Below are positions 1 to 5,635 of a DNA stretch of 6,292 bases, in pieces (the stretch's first letter is position 1; each line of letters starts with the position of its first letter). Made by a program: the position numbers and the translations under genes. This DNA comes from Clostridia bacterium (GTDB lineage Bacteria > Bacillota > Clostridia > Oscillospirales > Acutalibacteraceae), in NCBI GenBank assembly GCA_900769535.1, contig CAAGHB010000013.1, positions 1-6,292 on the forward strand. The letters run 5' to 3'. The notes beneath the pieces were generated by a model that did not search any database, was not told the DNA's origin, and was given only the letters and a program-made list of their open reading frames with translations.

Positions 1-1
1 A

Positions 2-241
2 TTCCTCGGTCGTGACTATGGTCAGACAAATAACTGCTCCGAGCAGGTTGCAGCGAAGATTGACGCTGAGGTTCATCGTCTCATTACAACAGCGTATAAG
101 AAGGGTGAGCAGATTCTTACCGAGCATAGAGACAAGCTCGATGCTGTTGCAAAATATCTTGTTGAACACGAAAAAATGGACGCAGAGCAATTTAAAAATA
201 TCATGACCGGTAAAGCGGTTATTGAGGAGGAAAATAAATAA
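2..241 (+). CDS. ftsH: FtsH ATP-dependent zinc metalloprotease, C-terminal end (5'-partial)
   Basis: Open from the left edge, this frame encodes the last 79 residues of a protein and stops at TAA 239-241. It begins FLGRDYGQ and continues with SEQVAAKIDAEVHRLI, then AYKKGEQILTEHRDKLDAVAKYL and a final helix around EKMDAEQF. This is the characteristic helical end of the FtsH M41 peptidase domain. FtsH is a hexameric, membrane-anchored AAA+ zinc protease that degrades misassembled membrane proteins and some regulators. The transmembrane, AAA and HEXXH parts lie outside the window, so integrity of the gene cannot be judged. A short charged tail (VIEEENK) follows the domain. The stop overlaps the next ATG by one base (TAATG), which implies translational coupling with the DUF1858 gene. 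The identification rests on recognised conserved text in the C-terminal region and is firm. Confidence 0.93.
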   Translation, partial: FLGRDYGQTNNCSEQVAAKIDAEVHRLITTAYKKGEQILTEHRDKLDAVAKYLVEHEKMDAEQFKNIMTGKAVIEEENK

Positions 242-444
242 TGAAGGTAACTAAGGATACGATTATCGGCGATATTCTCGACGCTGATAGAGAAACTGCA
301 GTATTCTTTCTTGAAATGGGAATGCATTGTTTGGGCTGTCCCGCATCACGTGGAGAAAGCCTCGGCGAAGCATGTACAGTGCATAGTGTTCCCGTTGACG
401 AAATGATTGAAAAGATAAACGCATTTTTTGCGTCAAAGGAATAA
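241..444 (+). CDS. DUF1858 domain protein (hybrid-cluster-protein-associated redox disulfide type)
   Basis: This is a 67-residue single-domain protein. It opens with the family pattern KVTKDTIIGDIL, continues with FFLEMGMHCLGCPAS, and ends with a helix (VDEMIEKINAFFASK). The C30-x-x-C33-P motif preceded by His29 is the putative redox-active disulfide of the DUF1858 family; a third cysteine is C45. The family occurs alone or fused to larger redox proteins, including hybrid cluster (prismane) proteins. Its biochemical role is not established, so redox sensing or thiol exchange is inference. The protein should be cytoplasmic, since no signal peptide or membrane segment is visible. The ribosome binding site GAGGAGG lies at 224-230, 10 nt before the ATG and inside ftsH. 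The gene overlaps ftsH by one base and ends 2 nt before trmK, so it sits firmly in the operon. Family assignment is confident; function is not. Confidence 0.88.
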   Translation: MKVTKDTIIGDILDADRETAVFFLEMGMHCLGCPASRGESLGEACTVHSVPVDEMIEKINAFFASKE

Positions 445-446
445 TC

Positions 447-1124
447 ATGGCGCTTAATGCCCGACTGAGAGCCGTCGCAGATTTTGTCTGCGGCGGCGCT
501 TTGGCCGTTGATGTAGGGTGCGACCACGCAATATTACCGATTGAACTTGTAAAAGAAAATCGAGTAAAAAAGGTTATTGCTTGTGATATTGGCGAGGGCC
601 CCCTTTCAAGCGCAAAAAAGAATATTGAAAAGGCGGGGCTGTCCAGCGTTATCGAAACAAGGCTTTCCGACGGACTGAAAGAAATTGCGCCTGATGAAGT
701 TGACCATATCGTAATCGCCGGAATGGGCGGAGACCTCATTTCGTGGATACTTTCGGCATCCCCGTGGGTGAAAAATAAAAAATACTCATTCATATTCCAG
801 CCGATGACCTCGGCGGACGATTTGCGTAAATATCTTTGCGAAAATGGTTTTGTAATCCGCGAGGAAAAGCCGGTGTATGACGCAAATCGACTTTATACCG
901 TAATGCTTTGCGGATATAAGGGTGGCGGCTATGAGCCGACCGATGACTACCTATACATAGGCGAGGTGAAACCCCGTTCGGTCGAGGGCAGGGATTACTT
1001 CCTGCGCCAAATAAAGCGTATCGAAACCCGACTTTCATCCCTCGAAAAAGCAAAGGACGTTCACCCCGAAACCGCAAAACTGAAAGAAACTCTTATGAAA
1101 ATAAAAGAAAGACTCGGTGAATGA
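447..1124 (+). CDS. trmK: tRNA (adenine(22)-N(1))-methyltransferase TrmK
   Basis: This 225-residue protein is of normal length for TrmK (COG2384; B. subtilis YqfN). TrmK transfers a methyl group from S-adenosylmethionine to N1 of adenine 22 in the D-loop of certain tRNAs. The N-terminal Rossmann domain covers roughly residues 1-155. It shows the SAM-binding motif VDVGCDHAILPI at 21-32, an acidic strand end at D47 (ACDI), DG at 75-76, the family signature IAGMGG at 90-95 and QPM at 118-120. D26 aligns by motif with the Asp proposed to be catalytically important in the B. subtilis enzyme. Residues about 183-224 form a charged helical, coiled-coil-like tail, also typical. The ribosome binding site AAGGA (436-440) lies within the end of the DUF1858 gene. 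A trmK next to a nif3/yqfO homologue is the same order as in B. subtilis, which strengthens both calls. Confidence 0.93.
   Translation: MALNARLRAVADFVCGGALAVDVGCDHAILPIELVKENRVKKVIACDIGEGPLSSAKKNIEKAGLSSVIETRLSDGLKEIAPDEVDHIVIAGMGGDLISWILSASPWVKNKKYSFIFQPMTSADDLRKYLCENGFVIREEKPVYDANRLYTVMLCGYKGGGYEPTDDYLYIGEVKPRSVEGRDYFLRQIKRIETRLSSLEKAKDVHPETAKLKETLMKIKERLGE
1116..1120 (+). promoter_or_regulatory. Ribosome binding site deciding the nif3-like start
   Basis: GGTGA, complementary to the anti-Shine-Dalgarno tail, lies at the very end of trmK. It directly abuts the ATG at 1121, which leaves no spacing, but it is 6 nt before the in-frame ATG at 1127. This favours 1127 as the true start, although the 1121 ATG gives a classic ATGA stop/start overlap with trmK. 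Confidence 0.45.
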
Positions 1125-1126
1125 TT

Positions 1127-1888
1127 ATGGCATCAAAAAAGGAAATATTTGAATTTCTTGCCGACTGGGCACCGACCGAAACGGCCCTCGATTTTGATAA
1201 TGTCGGTCTGCTCGTCGATAGCGAAACCGAAACTGTGAAAAGGGTTGCGGTATGCCTCGATATCACGCCCGAAACCGTTTCTTTGGCAAAGGAAAACGGT
1301 GCGGAGCTTATCGTTTCGCATCATCCCGTTATCTTTTCACCGCTAAAAAAGCTCACTAATAATAACCCAGCCGTAATGCTGATAAAATCGGGGATTGCCG
1401 CAATTTGTATGCATACCAATTTGGATGCCGCTGACGGCGGAGTGAACGATGCACTCGCCGAAAAAATAGGACTTTACGATATCGTTGCGGTTGACAGCGG
1501 CGACGGCACGGCGCCTATGATGAGAATGGGCGAAATTGCCGAAATGACGGCCGACGATTTTGCCGCCTGTTTAAAGGAAAAGCTCGGTTGCGGTATGGTT
1601 AAATACGTCCCACCGAATAAGAATATAAAAAAGGTTGCCGTTTGCGGCGGCGCAGGGGAGGAGTTCCTCTTTTTAGCGGCCGAGAATGGCTGTGATGCTC
1701 TCGTTACAGGTGAAACGAAGCACCATATCAACTTGGCATCAAAGGAAATGTCGGTAGGAATATATTCCTGCGGCCATTTTTCCACCGAAGAAGTGATAAA
1801 ATCGGCTATCGCAAAGCGGCTGTCTACACGTTTTAGCGACCTCGAAATCGTTTTACTTGACGAAACCGACCCTGCAAAATATATCTAA
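1127..1888 (+). CDS. Nif3-like dinuclear metal center hexameric protein (YqfO/YbgI family)
   Basis: The protein has 253 residues from ATG 1127, or 255 from the upstream in-frame ATG at 1121. It starts SKKEIFEFLADWAP and shows the Nif3 signatures: DNVGLLV near residue 25, IVSHHPVIF (H65, H66), MHTNLDAADGGVND (D100) and, near the C terminus, CGHFSTEE (H217, E221). These match in order and spacing the dinuclear-metal ligands of E. coli YbgI (H63, H64, D101, H215, E219), so the metal site appears intact. Length resembles YbgI and lacks the PII/CutA-like insertion of the longer B. subtilis YqfO. Family members form hexameric toroids; GTP cyclohydrolase I type 2 is an old annotation and the physiological reaction remains uncertain. 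A cytoplasmic location is expected. It follows trmK without a gap, as in B. subtilis yqfN-yqfO, and rqcH follows 36 nt later. Confidence 0.92.
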   Translation: MASKKEIFEFLADWAPTETALDFDNVGLLVDSETETVKRVAVCLDITPETVSLAKENGAELIVSHHPVIFSPLKKLTNNNPAVMLIKSGIAAICMHTNLDAADGGVNDALAEKIGLYDIVAVDSGDGTAPMMRMGEIAEMTADDFAACLKEKLGCGMVKYVPPNKNIKKVAVCGGAGEEFLFLAAENGCDALVTGETKHHINLASKEMSVGIYSCGHFSTEEVIKSAIAKRLSTRFSDLEIVLLDETDPAKYI

Positions 1889-1910
1889 ACAAACGCTTGT
1901 ATTTAATATA

Positions 1911-1920
1911 AAGGAGATGA
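1911..1920 (+). promoter_or_regulatory. Strong ribosome binding site of rqcH
   Basis: AAGGAGATGA, a near-consensus Shine-Dalgarno stretch, has its AAGGAG core ending 8 nt before the ATG at 1925. It lies in the only real gap of the housekeeping operon (1889-1924), where coupling to the upstream stop is lost, so rqcH probably initiates independently. Confidence 0.8.
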
Positions 1921-1924
1921 TAAT

Positions 1925-3661
1925 ATGCCGATTGACGGCGCGTTTTTATACAATTTGCGACGTGAAATAGACCTTGTTGCCGCCGAAACACGTGTCGATA
2001 AGGTGAATCAGCCGTCGAGGGACGAAATTATTATCTCTTTGCATAAACGCGGCTTTTCGGGTAAACTGATTTTCACAATCAGCGACCCGCGAGTTCATTT
2101 TACCGACCAAAATTACGAAAATCCTGCTCAGCCGCCTATGTTCTGTATGCTCATGCGAAAGTATTTCACAGGGGCGAAATATGTCGGCTCGTATCAGGAC
2201 GGACTCGAAAGGGTTGTCCGTTTTGATTTCGATACCTATAACGAGCTTGGCGACGAAATAACCGTATCAATTCTTATCGAGATAATGGGACGAAATTCGA
2301 ATATAATTTTGCTCGAAGGGAATCGGATAATCGATGCTCTTCGTCGAACATCGGTTGAAACGGGTAAACGAATCATTCTGCCGGGCGCCGTTTATGAACT
2401 GCCGGAAAGTCAGAATAAAATATCCCTTGTCACCGCCGATGTGAAATCGGTTGCCGCCGAAATTCGCGGTATGCAGGGACGTATTTCCGAACGATTGCTT
2501 GGTTTACTCGATGGCGTTTCACCTCTTGTGTCAAGGGAAATTGCCTTTTACGCAACCGGAAGCGTTGACACCGAAACCCTTGACGATACGGCGTATATGC
2601 GCCTTATCGGTATGCTCGAAAGGGTTAAATCGTGTATGAAAGAGGGTAGCCCCACCTTGATTCTTCGCGGGGGAAAAACGCCCTACGATTATTCATATAT
2701 CCCGATTACCCAGTACGGCAAAATGGCGGAATGTAGGTCGGTCGACTCGTTTAGCAACCTGCTTGATTCCTTCTATGCCGAGCGTCGCCATCAGGAGAAT
2801 ATGAGACGGCGAACAGCCGACCTAATGAAGCTTGTTTCAAATGCGGTTGAACGCCTTTCGCGAAAGATAAATAAGCAACGTGCCGAGCTCAAAGCTTGTG
2901 AAAACAAGGAGAATTTACGAATTTGCGGCGAGCTTTTAAAGGCAAATATCGGAATAATTGAAAGAGGAGCCGCCGTTTGCGAGGTTGTGAACTATTACGA
3001 CCCTGAATGTAAGACGTTTAGAATAAAACTTGACGAGCGTTTAACCCCTGCGCAAAATGCACAAAAATATTTCAAGGAATATAAAAAGGCGCATAGTGCG
3101 GAAGAAATGCTGACGGGACTCATTGCCGATGCCGAGCAAGAGATGGTATATCTCGAAAGTGTTTTTGATGCGCTGTCAAGGGCCGAATGTGAAAGTGATA
3201 TTGCCGAAATACGAGCCGAACTTGCCGACAGCGGCTATATTCGCCGTCAGGCATCGGCAAAAAAACAGCAAAAAAATCGCGTCTTACCGCCGCATCATTA
3301 TCTGTCGAGCGACGGCTTTGATATATACGTCGGCCGAAATAATCGCCAGAATGATATTCTCACGTTAAAAACGGCCGAACGCTCTGATATTTGGCTTCAC
3401 ACAAAGGATATTCACGGAGCTCATGTTATAATCGATACAAGGGGAGGAGAGGTCCCCGACACGACAGTTATCGAGGCCGCCGAAATAGCCGCATATCATT
3501 CGAAGGGACGCCATTCGTCATCGGTGCCGGTAGATTATGTTCGCGTATCAAAGGTGAAAAAGCCGAGCGGCGCAAGACCCGGAATGGTTATATACGAAGG
3601 GCACAGCACTCTTTATGTAACCGCCGACGAGGAAAAATTAAAAAGCAAAATTGCACAATAA
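1925..3661 (+). CDS. rqcH: RqcH/NFACT family ribosome-associated quality control protein (old name: fibronectin-binding protein FbpA)
   Basis: This 578-residue protein is of normal length for bacterial RqcH. RqcH binds the obstructed 50S subunit with peptidyl-tRNA after ribosome splitting, recruits alanyl-tRNA and adds C-terminal alanine tails that mark the stalled chain for proteolysis. The NFACT-N domain (about 1-180) starts MPIDGAFLYNLRREI and contains QPPMFCMLMRKYFTGAK (69-85) and a highly conserved stretch near 117-141 (IEIMGRNSNIILL, then DALRR). A helix-hairpin-helix-like segment follows at about 180-230, then coiled-coil arms at about 284-345 and 378-440. The NFACT-R domain (about 455-560) carries DGFDIYVGRNNRQND and DIWLHTKDIHGAHVII. 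The acidic-Arg pair needed for tRNA recruitment in B. subtilis RqcH (D97-R98) appears here as E95-R96. No NFACT-C is present, as is usual in bacteria. The protein is cytoplasmic; adhesin annotations of homologues are historical. It closes the operon. Confidence 0.95.
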   Translation: MPIDGAFLYNLRREIDLVAAETRVDKVNQPSRDEIIISLHKRGFSGKLIFTISDPRVHFTDQNYENPAQPPMFCMLMRKYFTGAKYVGSYQDGLERVVRFDFDTYNELGDEITVSILIEIMGRNSNIILLEGNRIIDALRRTSVETGKRIILPGAVYELPESQNKISLVTADVKSVAAEIRGMQGRISERLLGLLDGVSPLVSREIAFYATGSVDTETLDDTAYMRLIGMLERVKSCMKEGSPTLILRGGKTPYDYSYIPITQYGKMAECRSVDSFSNLLDSFYAERRHQENMRRRTADLMKLVSNAVERLSRKINKQRAELKACENKENLRICGELLKANIGIIERGAAVCEVVNYYDPECKTFRIKLDERLTPAQNAQKYFKEYKKAHSAEEMLTGLIADAEQEMVYLESVFDALSRAECESDIAEIRAELADSGYIRRQASAKKQQKNRVLPPHHYLSSDGFDIYVGRNNRQNDILTLKTAERSDIWLHTKDIHGAHVIIDTRGGEVPDTTVIEAAEIAAYHSKGRHSSSVPVDYVRVSKVKKPSGARPGMVIYEGHSTLYVTADEEKLKSKIAQ

Positions 3662-3676
3662 TATTTAATAATATTT
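3657..3676 (+). repeat. Perfect 10-bp tandem duplication across the rqcH stop codon
   Basis: AATAATATTT occurs twice back to back (3657-3666 and 3667-3676). The first copy contains the rqcH stop codon TAA (3659-3661). The unit includes AATATT, so the pair could also fold into a weak all-AU hairpin. It is too weak and lacks a U-run, so it is not called a terminator. Confidence 0.75.
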
Positions 3677-3710
3677 GTGTTTCTTTGCGATAGGAAAAAC
3701 CTTTAAACTG

Positions 3711-3719
3711 TGATAAAAT
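3711..3719 (+). promoter_or_regulatory. Putative extended -10 promoter for the LRR lipoprotein gene
   Basis: TGATAAAAT fits an extended -10 element (TGn followed by TAAAAT, 5 of 6 matches to TATAAT). Initiation would be near 3726, giving a leader of about 26 nt before the ATG at 3752, with GGAGGT at 3739-3744 as ribosome binding site. No good -35 lies at the ideal distance; TTGCGA at 3685-3690 is 23 nt upstream and too far. The AT-rich tandem repeat further upstream could assist as an UP-like element. Prediction from sequence only. Confidence 0.4.
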
Positions 3720-3751
3720 ACCCAATATATACTCACTTGGAGGTAAAGTGA

Positions 3752-4681
3752 ATGAAAAAATCAGTATTAGTATTTGCATTAAAGAGGATAGCGTTGTTTA
3801 GCGTGTTTGCGCTGACAATCTCCGGCTGTGTTTCATGTGGCGGAGGGGAAGAAACGGCCGACTCCTCTTCAACTGCCGAATCGTCAAAGCCGGCGTTTAC
3901 AATTCGCGACGACAATAACCTTGTCTCCGACGATAACGCTCTTGAAGAAGGAAAATACACCGACGGCGAATTTGTTTATTACATAAAAAATAATAGCGCT
4001 TCGGTTGTTGAATACATCGGAAATAAAAAGCAGGTCGAAATCCCGTCAAGCGTTGACGATATTCCCGTTACGTCGATTTCTGATGATGCATTTGCCGATA
4101 TAAATACTATTGAAAGTATAAAGGTGCCCTCGTCTGTCACAAATATCGGAAGCTTCGCCTTCTCTTATTGCACAGGACTGAAATCTATCGAGCTTCCCGA
4201 AACACTTGTTACAATCGGAAGCTATGCATTCAATCATTGTACCTCTCTCGAAAGCTGTAAAATTCCCGACTCGGTTTCGAGTCTGCCGCAATCGGTATTC
4301 TATTACTGTGAATCGCTTAAAGAGGTTTCGTTGCCGAAATATCTAAACGATATACCGAAGGAAACCTTCTTTTATTGCAAGAGCTTAGAGGAATTTACAT
4401 TCCCTGAATTTGCAACCGGCACAGCTGATTATGCGTTCACCGGCTGTTCATCTCTTAAAAAGCTCAATTTTGGCGAAAATTTTGCAAGTGTAGGCAAGGA
4501 ATCTTTCAGATATTGTACATCGCTTCAAACGCTTGACTTTTCAAAATGCAAAAAGATTTCAATGAACGAAAAAGCTTTTGCGGACTGCACCTCGATAAAA
4601 AAGGTGATTTATCCGTCCGAAACCTCCGTACCCGGTAATGCTTTTTCGGGATGCGGCAGTATTGAATATGTTAACGGTTGA
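3752..4681 (+). CDS. BspA-type leucine-rich repeat surface lipoprotein
   Basis: This 309-residue protein has a lipoprotein signal peptide (MKKSVLVFALKRIALF, hydrophobic core, lipobox I23-S24-G25-C26). C26 should be diacylated, anchoring it to the outer face of the membrane. A Ser/Asp/Glu-rich linker follows (about 30-70). Residues 72-120 form the usual BspA cap (GEFVYYI, then VEIPSSV and PVTSISDDAF). About eight leucine-rich repeats of roughly 23 residues cover 100-306, built on the pattern IxxPxSVxxIGxxAFxxCxxLK, for example around residues 123-144, 146-167 and 169-190. Later repeats degenerate. BspA-type repeats act in protein binding or adhesion in several anaerobes and no catalytic residue is expected; the ligand here is unknown. 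There is no C-terminal anchor or extra domain. The ATG is supported by GGAGGT 7 nt upstream. The SGNH lipoprotein gene follows after 14 nt, so the two are probably cotranscribed. Confidence 0.88.
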   Translation: MKKSVLVFALKRIALFSVFALTISGCVSCGGGEETADSSSTAESSKPAFTIRDDNNLVSDDNALEEGKYTDGEFVYYIKNNSASVVEYIGNKKQVEIPSSVDDIPVTSISDDAFADINTIESIKVPSSVTNIGSFAFSYCTGLKSIELPETLVTIGSYAFNHCTSLESCKIPDSVSSLPQSVFYYCESLKEVSLPKYLNDIPKETFFYCKSLEEFTFPEFATGTADYAFTGCSSLKKLNFGENFASVGKESFRYCTSLQTLDFSKCKKISMNEKAFADCTSIKKVIYPSETSVPGNAFSGCGSIEYVNG

Positions 4682-4683
4682 TT

Positions 4684-4690
4684 GAGGTGA
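4684..4690 (+). promoter_or_regulatory. Ribosome binding site deciding the start of the first SGNH lipoprotein
   Basis: GAGGTGA ends 5 nt before ATG 4696. That ATG opens a textbook lipoprotein signal peptide (MKKILALLLAI). The in-frame TTG at 4678 lies upstream of this site and would add six non-signal residues, and the ATG at 4691 is out of frame, so 4696 is the start. Confidence 0.75.
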
Positions 4691-4695
4691 ATGAG

Positions 4696-5496
4696 ATGAA
4701 GAAAATATTAGCTTTACTTTTGGCGATTTCTATGCTTGCTTTATTATCCGCTTGCTCGGATGAAACGGCGTCAAATGATAATAATTCCGGCAACAGTGAA
4801 GAATCGTCAACTGTTTCACAAACGGAGGAAACAGGCGTGCTTAAACCATATACCGAACCTGAAAATGACGGCATAAACATATTACTTCTCGGCGATTCCT
4901 TGACGCAGGGAACTCAGGGTAGCAGCGGCTACCGCAGCTATCTTTACGAGATGTTAAAGAAGGAAAATTACAATTTCAACTTTGTCGGCCCGTGGCAGAT
5001 TGAACCTGCGTTTATGCACCATGATTACCGAAATCATGCCGGCGTAGGCGGATACAGAATGTCGGGAATAAAGAACGATATGAATACGTTTATGAGCTTT
5101 GACTGCGACGTAATCGTTATGATGATAGGCACGAATGATATGAATTCGGGAAACGTACAGGAACTTTGTACTCAGTACGAGGAGCTGGTTGACCTTATCA
5201 TAAAGGCAAAACCGAACGTTCGTCTTTTCTGCGCGTCGGCACCGCCGACATCCTTTCCTTCCGGAAGCTATACGGATAAGCATATCGGCTTTAACCAAGG
5301 AGTAAAGGAGATTTGCGAAAAGAAAACAAAGGCAGGAGCCCATGTTTCTTGGCTTGATATGAGTCCCGAATCAAGCGGAATTACAAATGATGACATAAAT
5401 CCTGAGGACTATGTTCATCCGGTTGCATCGGGTTGGGAAAAATTCGCAAAAACGATATTTAATACAATAAAACCCACGATGGATGAATTATCATAG
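4696..5496 (+). CDS. SGNH/GDSL-family hydrolase lipoprotein (carbohydrate esterase-like), copy 1
   Basis: The protein has 266 residues from ATG 4696. It carries a lipoprotein signal with lipobox L17-S18-A19-C20 and then an Asn/Ser/Glu-rich linker to about residue 50. The SGNH hydrolase fold follows with all four blocks. Block I is LLLGDSLTQG with nucleophile S68. The block II glycine is in HAGVGGYRMSGI (G118/G119). Block III is MIGTND (N147). Block V is DYVHPVASGW with D238 and H241 completing the triad. The FVGP strand and the H-x-G-GY segment before block III recall XynB-like/CE3-type acetyl-xylan esterases, so removal of acetyl or other acyl groups from extracellular polysaccharide is the likeliest activity; the substrate is inference. 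The enzyme should be tethered outside the membrane. It lies 14 nt downstream of the LRR lipoprotein gene, and a related SGNH gene follows. Confidence 0.87.
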   Translation: MKKILALLLAISMLALLSACSDETASNDNNSGNSEESSTVSQTEETGVLKPYTEPENDGINILLLGDSLTQGTQGSSGYRSYLYEMLKKENYNFNFVGPWQIEPAFMHHDYRNHAGVGGYRMSGIKNDMNTFMSFDCDVIVMMIGTNDMNSGNVQELCTQYEELVDLIIKAKPNVRLFCASAPPTSFPSGSYTDKHIGFNQGVKEICEKKTKAGAHVSWLDMSPESSGITNDDINPEDYVHPVASGWEKFAKTIFNTIKPTMDELS

Positions 5497-5548
5497 TCAA
5501 ATGGTTAAATTATAAAAAAACATCTTTGTGAATTAGTATATATTTACA

Positions 5549-5583
5549 AAAATGCAACAATTATGTTCTTTTTATTGCATTTT
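5549..5583 (+). repeat. 9-bp perfect inverted repeat overlapping a -35 element
   Basis: AAAATGCAA (5549-5557) and TTGCATTTT (5575-5583) are exact reverse complements separated by 17 nt. The right arm contains the putative -35 hexamer TTGCAT. With only two G-C pairs the hairpin is weak, so an operator-like site or chance in AT-rich DNA is at least as likely as a terminator. Confidence 0.5.
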
Positions 5584-5603
5584 ATATAAACTTGATATAG
5601 AAT
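5575..5603 (+). promoter_or_regulatory. Putative sigma-A promoter of the second SGNH lipoprotein gene
   Basis: TTGCAT (5575-5580) and TAGAAT (5598-5603, 5 of 6 matches to TATAAT) are separated by exactly 17 nt. Initiation near 5610 would give a leader of about 26 nt with GGAGGT at 5624-5629 as ribosome binding site. The -35 matches only in its TTG core. This suggests the last gene can be transcribed independently of the LRR/SGNH pair. Confidence 0.5.
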
Positions 5604-5635
5604 TGTAGGGTATAGAATATTTTGGAGGTTGTTTT

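Larger units (their letters stand above)
5497..5635 (+). other. AT-rich intergenic region with promoter and inverted repeats
   Basis: These 139 nt are markedly more AT-rich than the flanking genes and hold no coding frame I can support. They contain two neighbouring inverted repeats (5525-5550 and 5549-5583) and a promoter-like pair (5575-5603). No GC-rich stem followed by a U-run is present, so the end of the first SGNH transcript is unclear. Confidence 0.6.

Noticed and set aside
12..206. A 64-codon forward frame starting at ATG 12.
   Set aside because: It is out of frame with the recognisable FtsH C terminus that occupies the same bases and has no family features.
263..793. A 176-codon reverse-strand frame antisense to the DUF1858 and trmK genes, and shorter reverse frames elsewhere (for example 4954-5343 and 1474-1785).
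   Set aside because: They lie opposite confidently identified genes, show no family motifs and are mirror effects of codon bias.
1925..3661. Surface fibronectin-binding adhesin function for the NFACT protein.
   Set aside because: There is no signal peptide or anchor, and full NFACT-N/coiled-coil/NFACT-R architecture matches cytoplasmic RqcH; the adhesin name is historical.
3728..3733. TATACT as a -10 element for the LRR lipoprotein gene.
   Set aside because: Transcription would start at or inside the ribosome binding site (3739-3744), leaving almost no leader; the element at 3711-3719 is better placed.
3662..3751. Intrinsic terminator after rqcH.
   Set aside because: Only short AU stems and a 3-bp AGG/CCT stem are visible, with no GC-rich hairpin followed by a U-run, so readthrough into the LRR gene cannot be excluded.
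4678..4695. In-frame TTG start at 4678 and ATG at 4691 for the first SGNH gene.
   Set aside because: The TTG precedes the Shine-Dalgarno GAGGTGA and adds residues before a textbook signal peptide; the 4691 ATG is out of frame.
5549..5590. Terminator of the first SGNH gene formed by the 9-bp inverted repeat.
   Set aside because: The stem has only two G-C pairs, the loop is 17 nt and the U-run is interrupted; it is kept as a repeat or possible operator instead.
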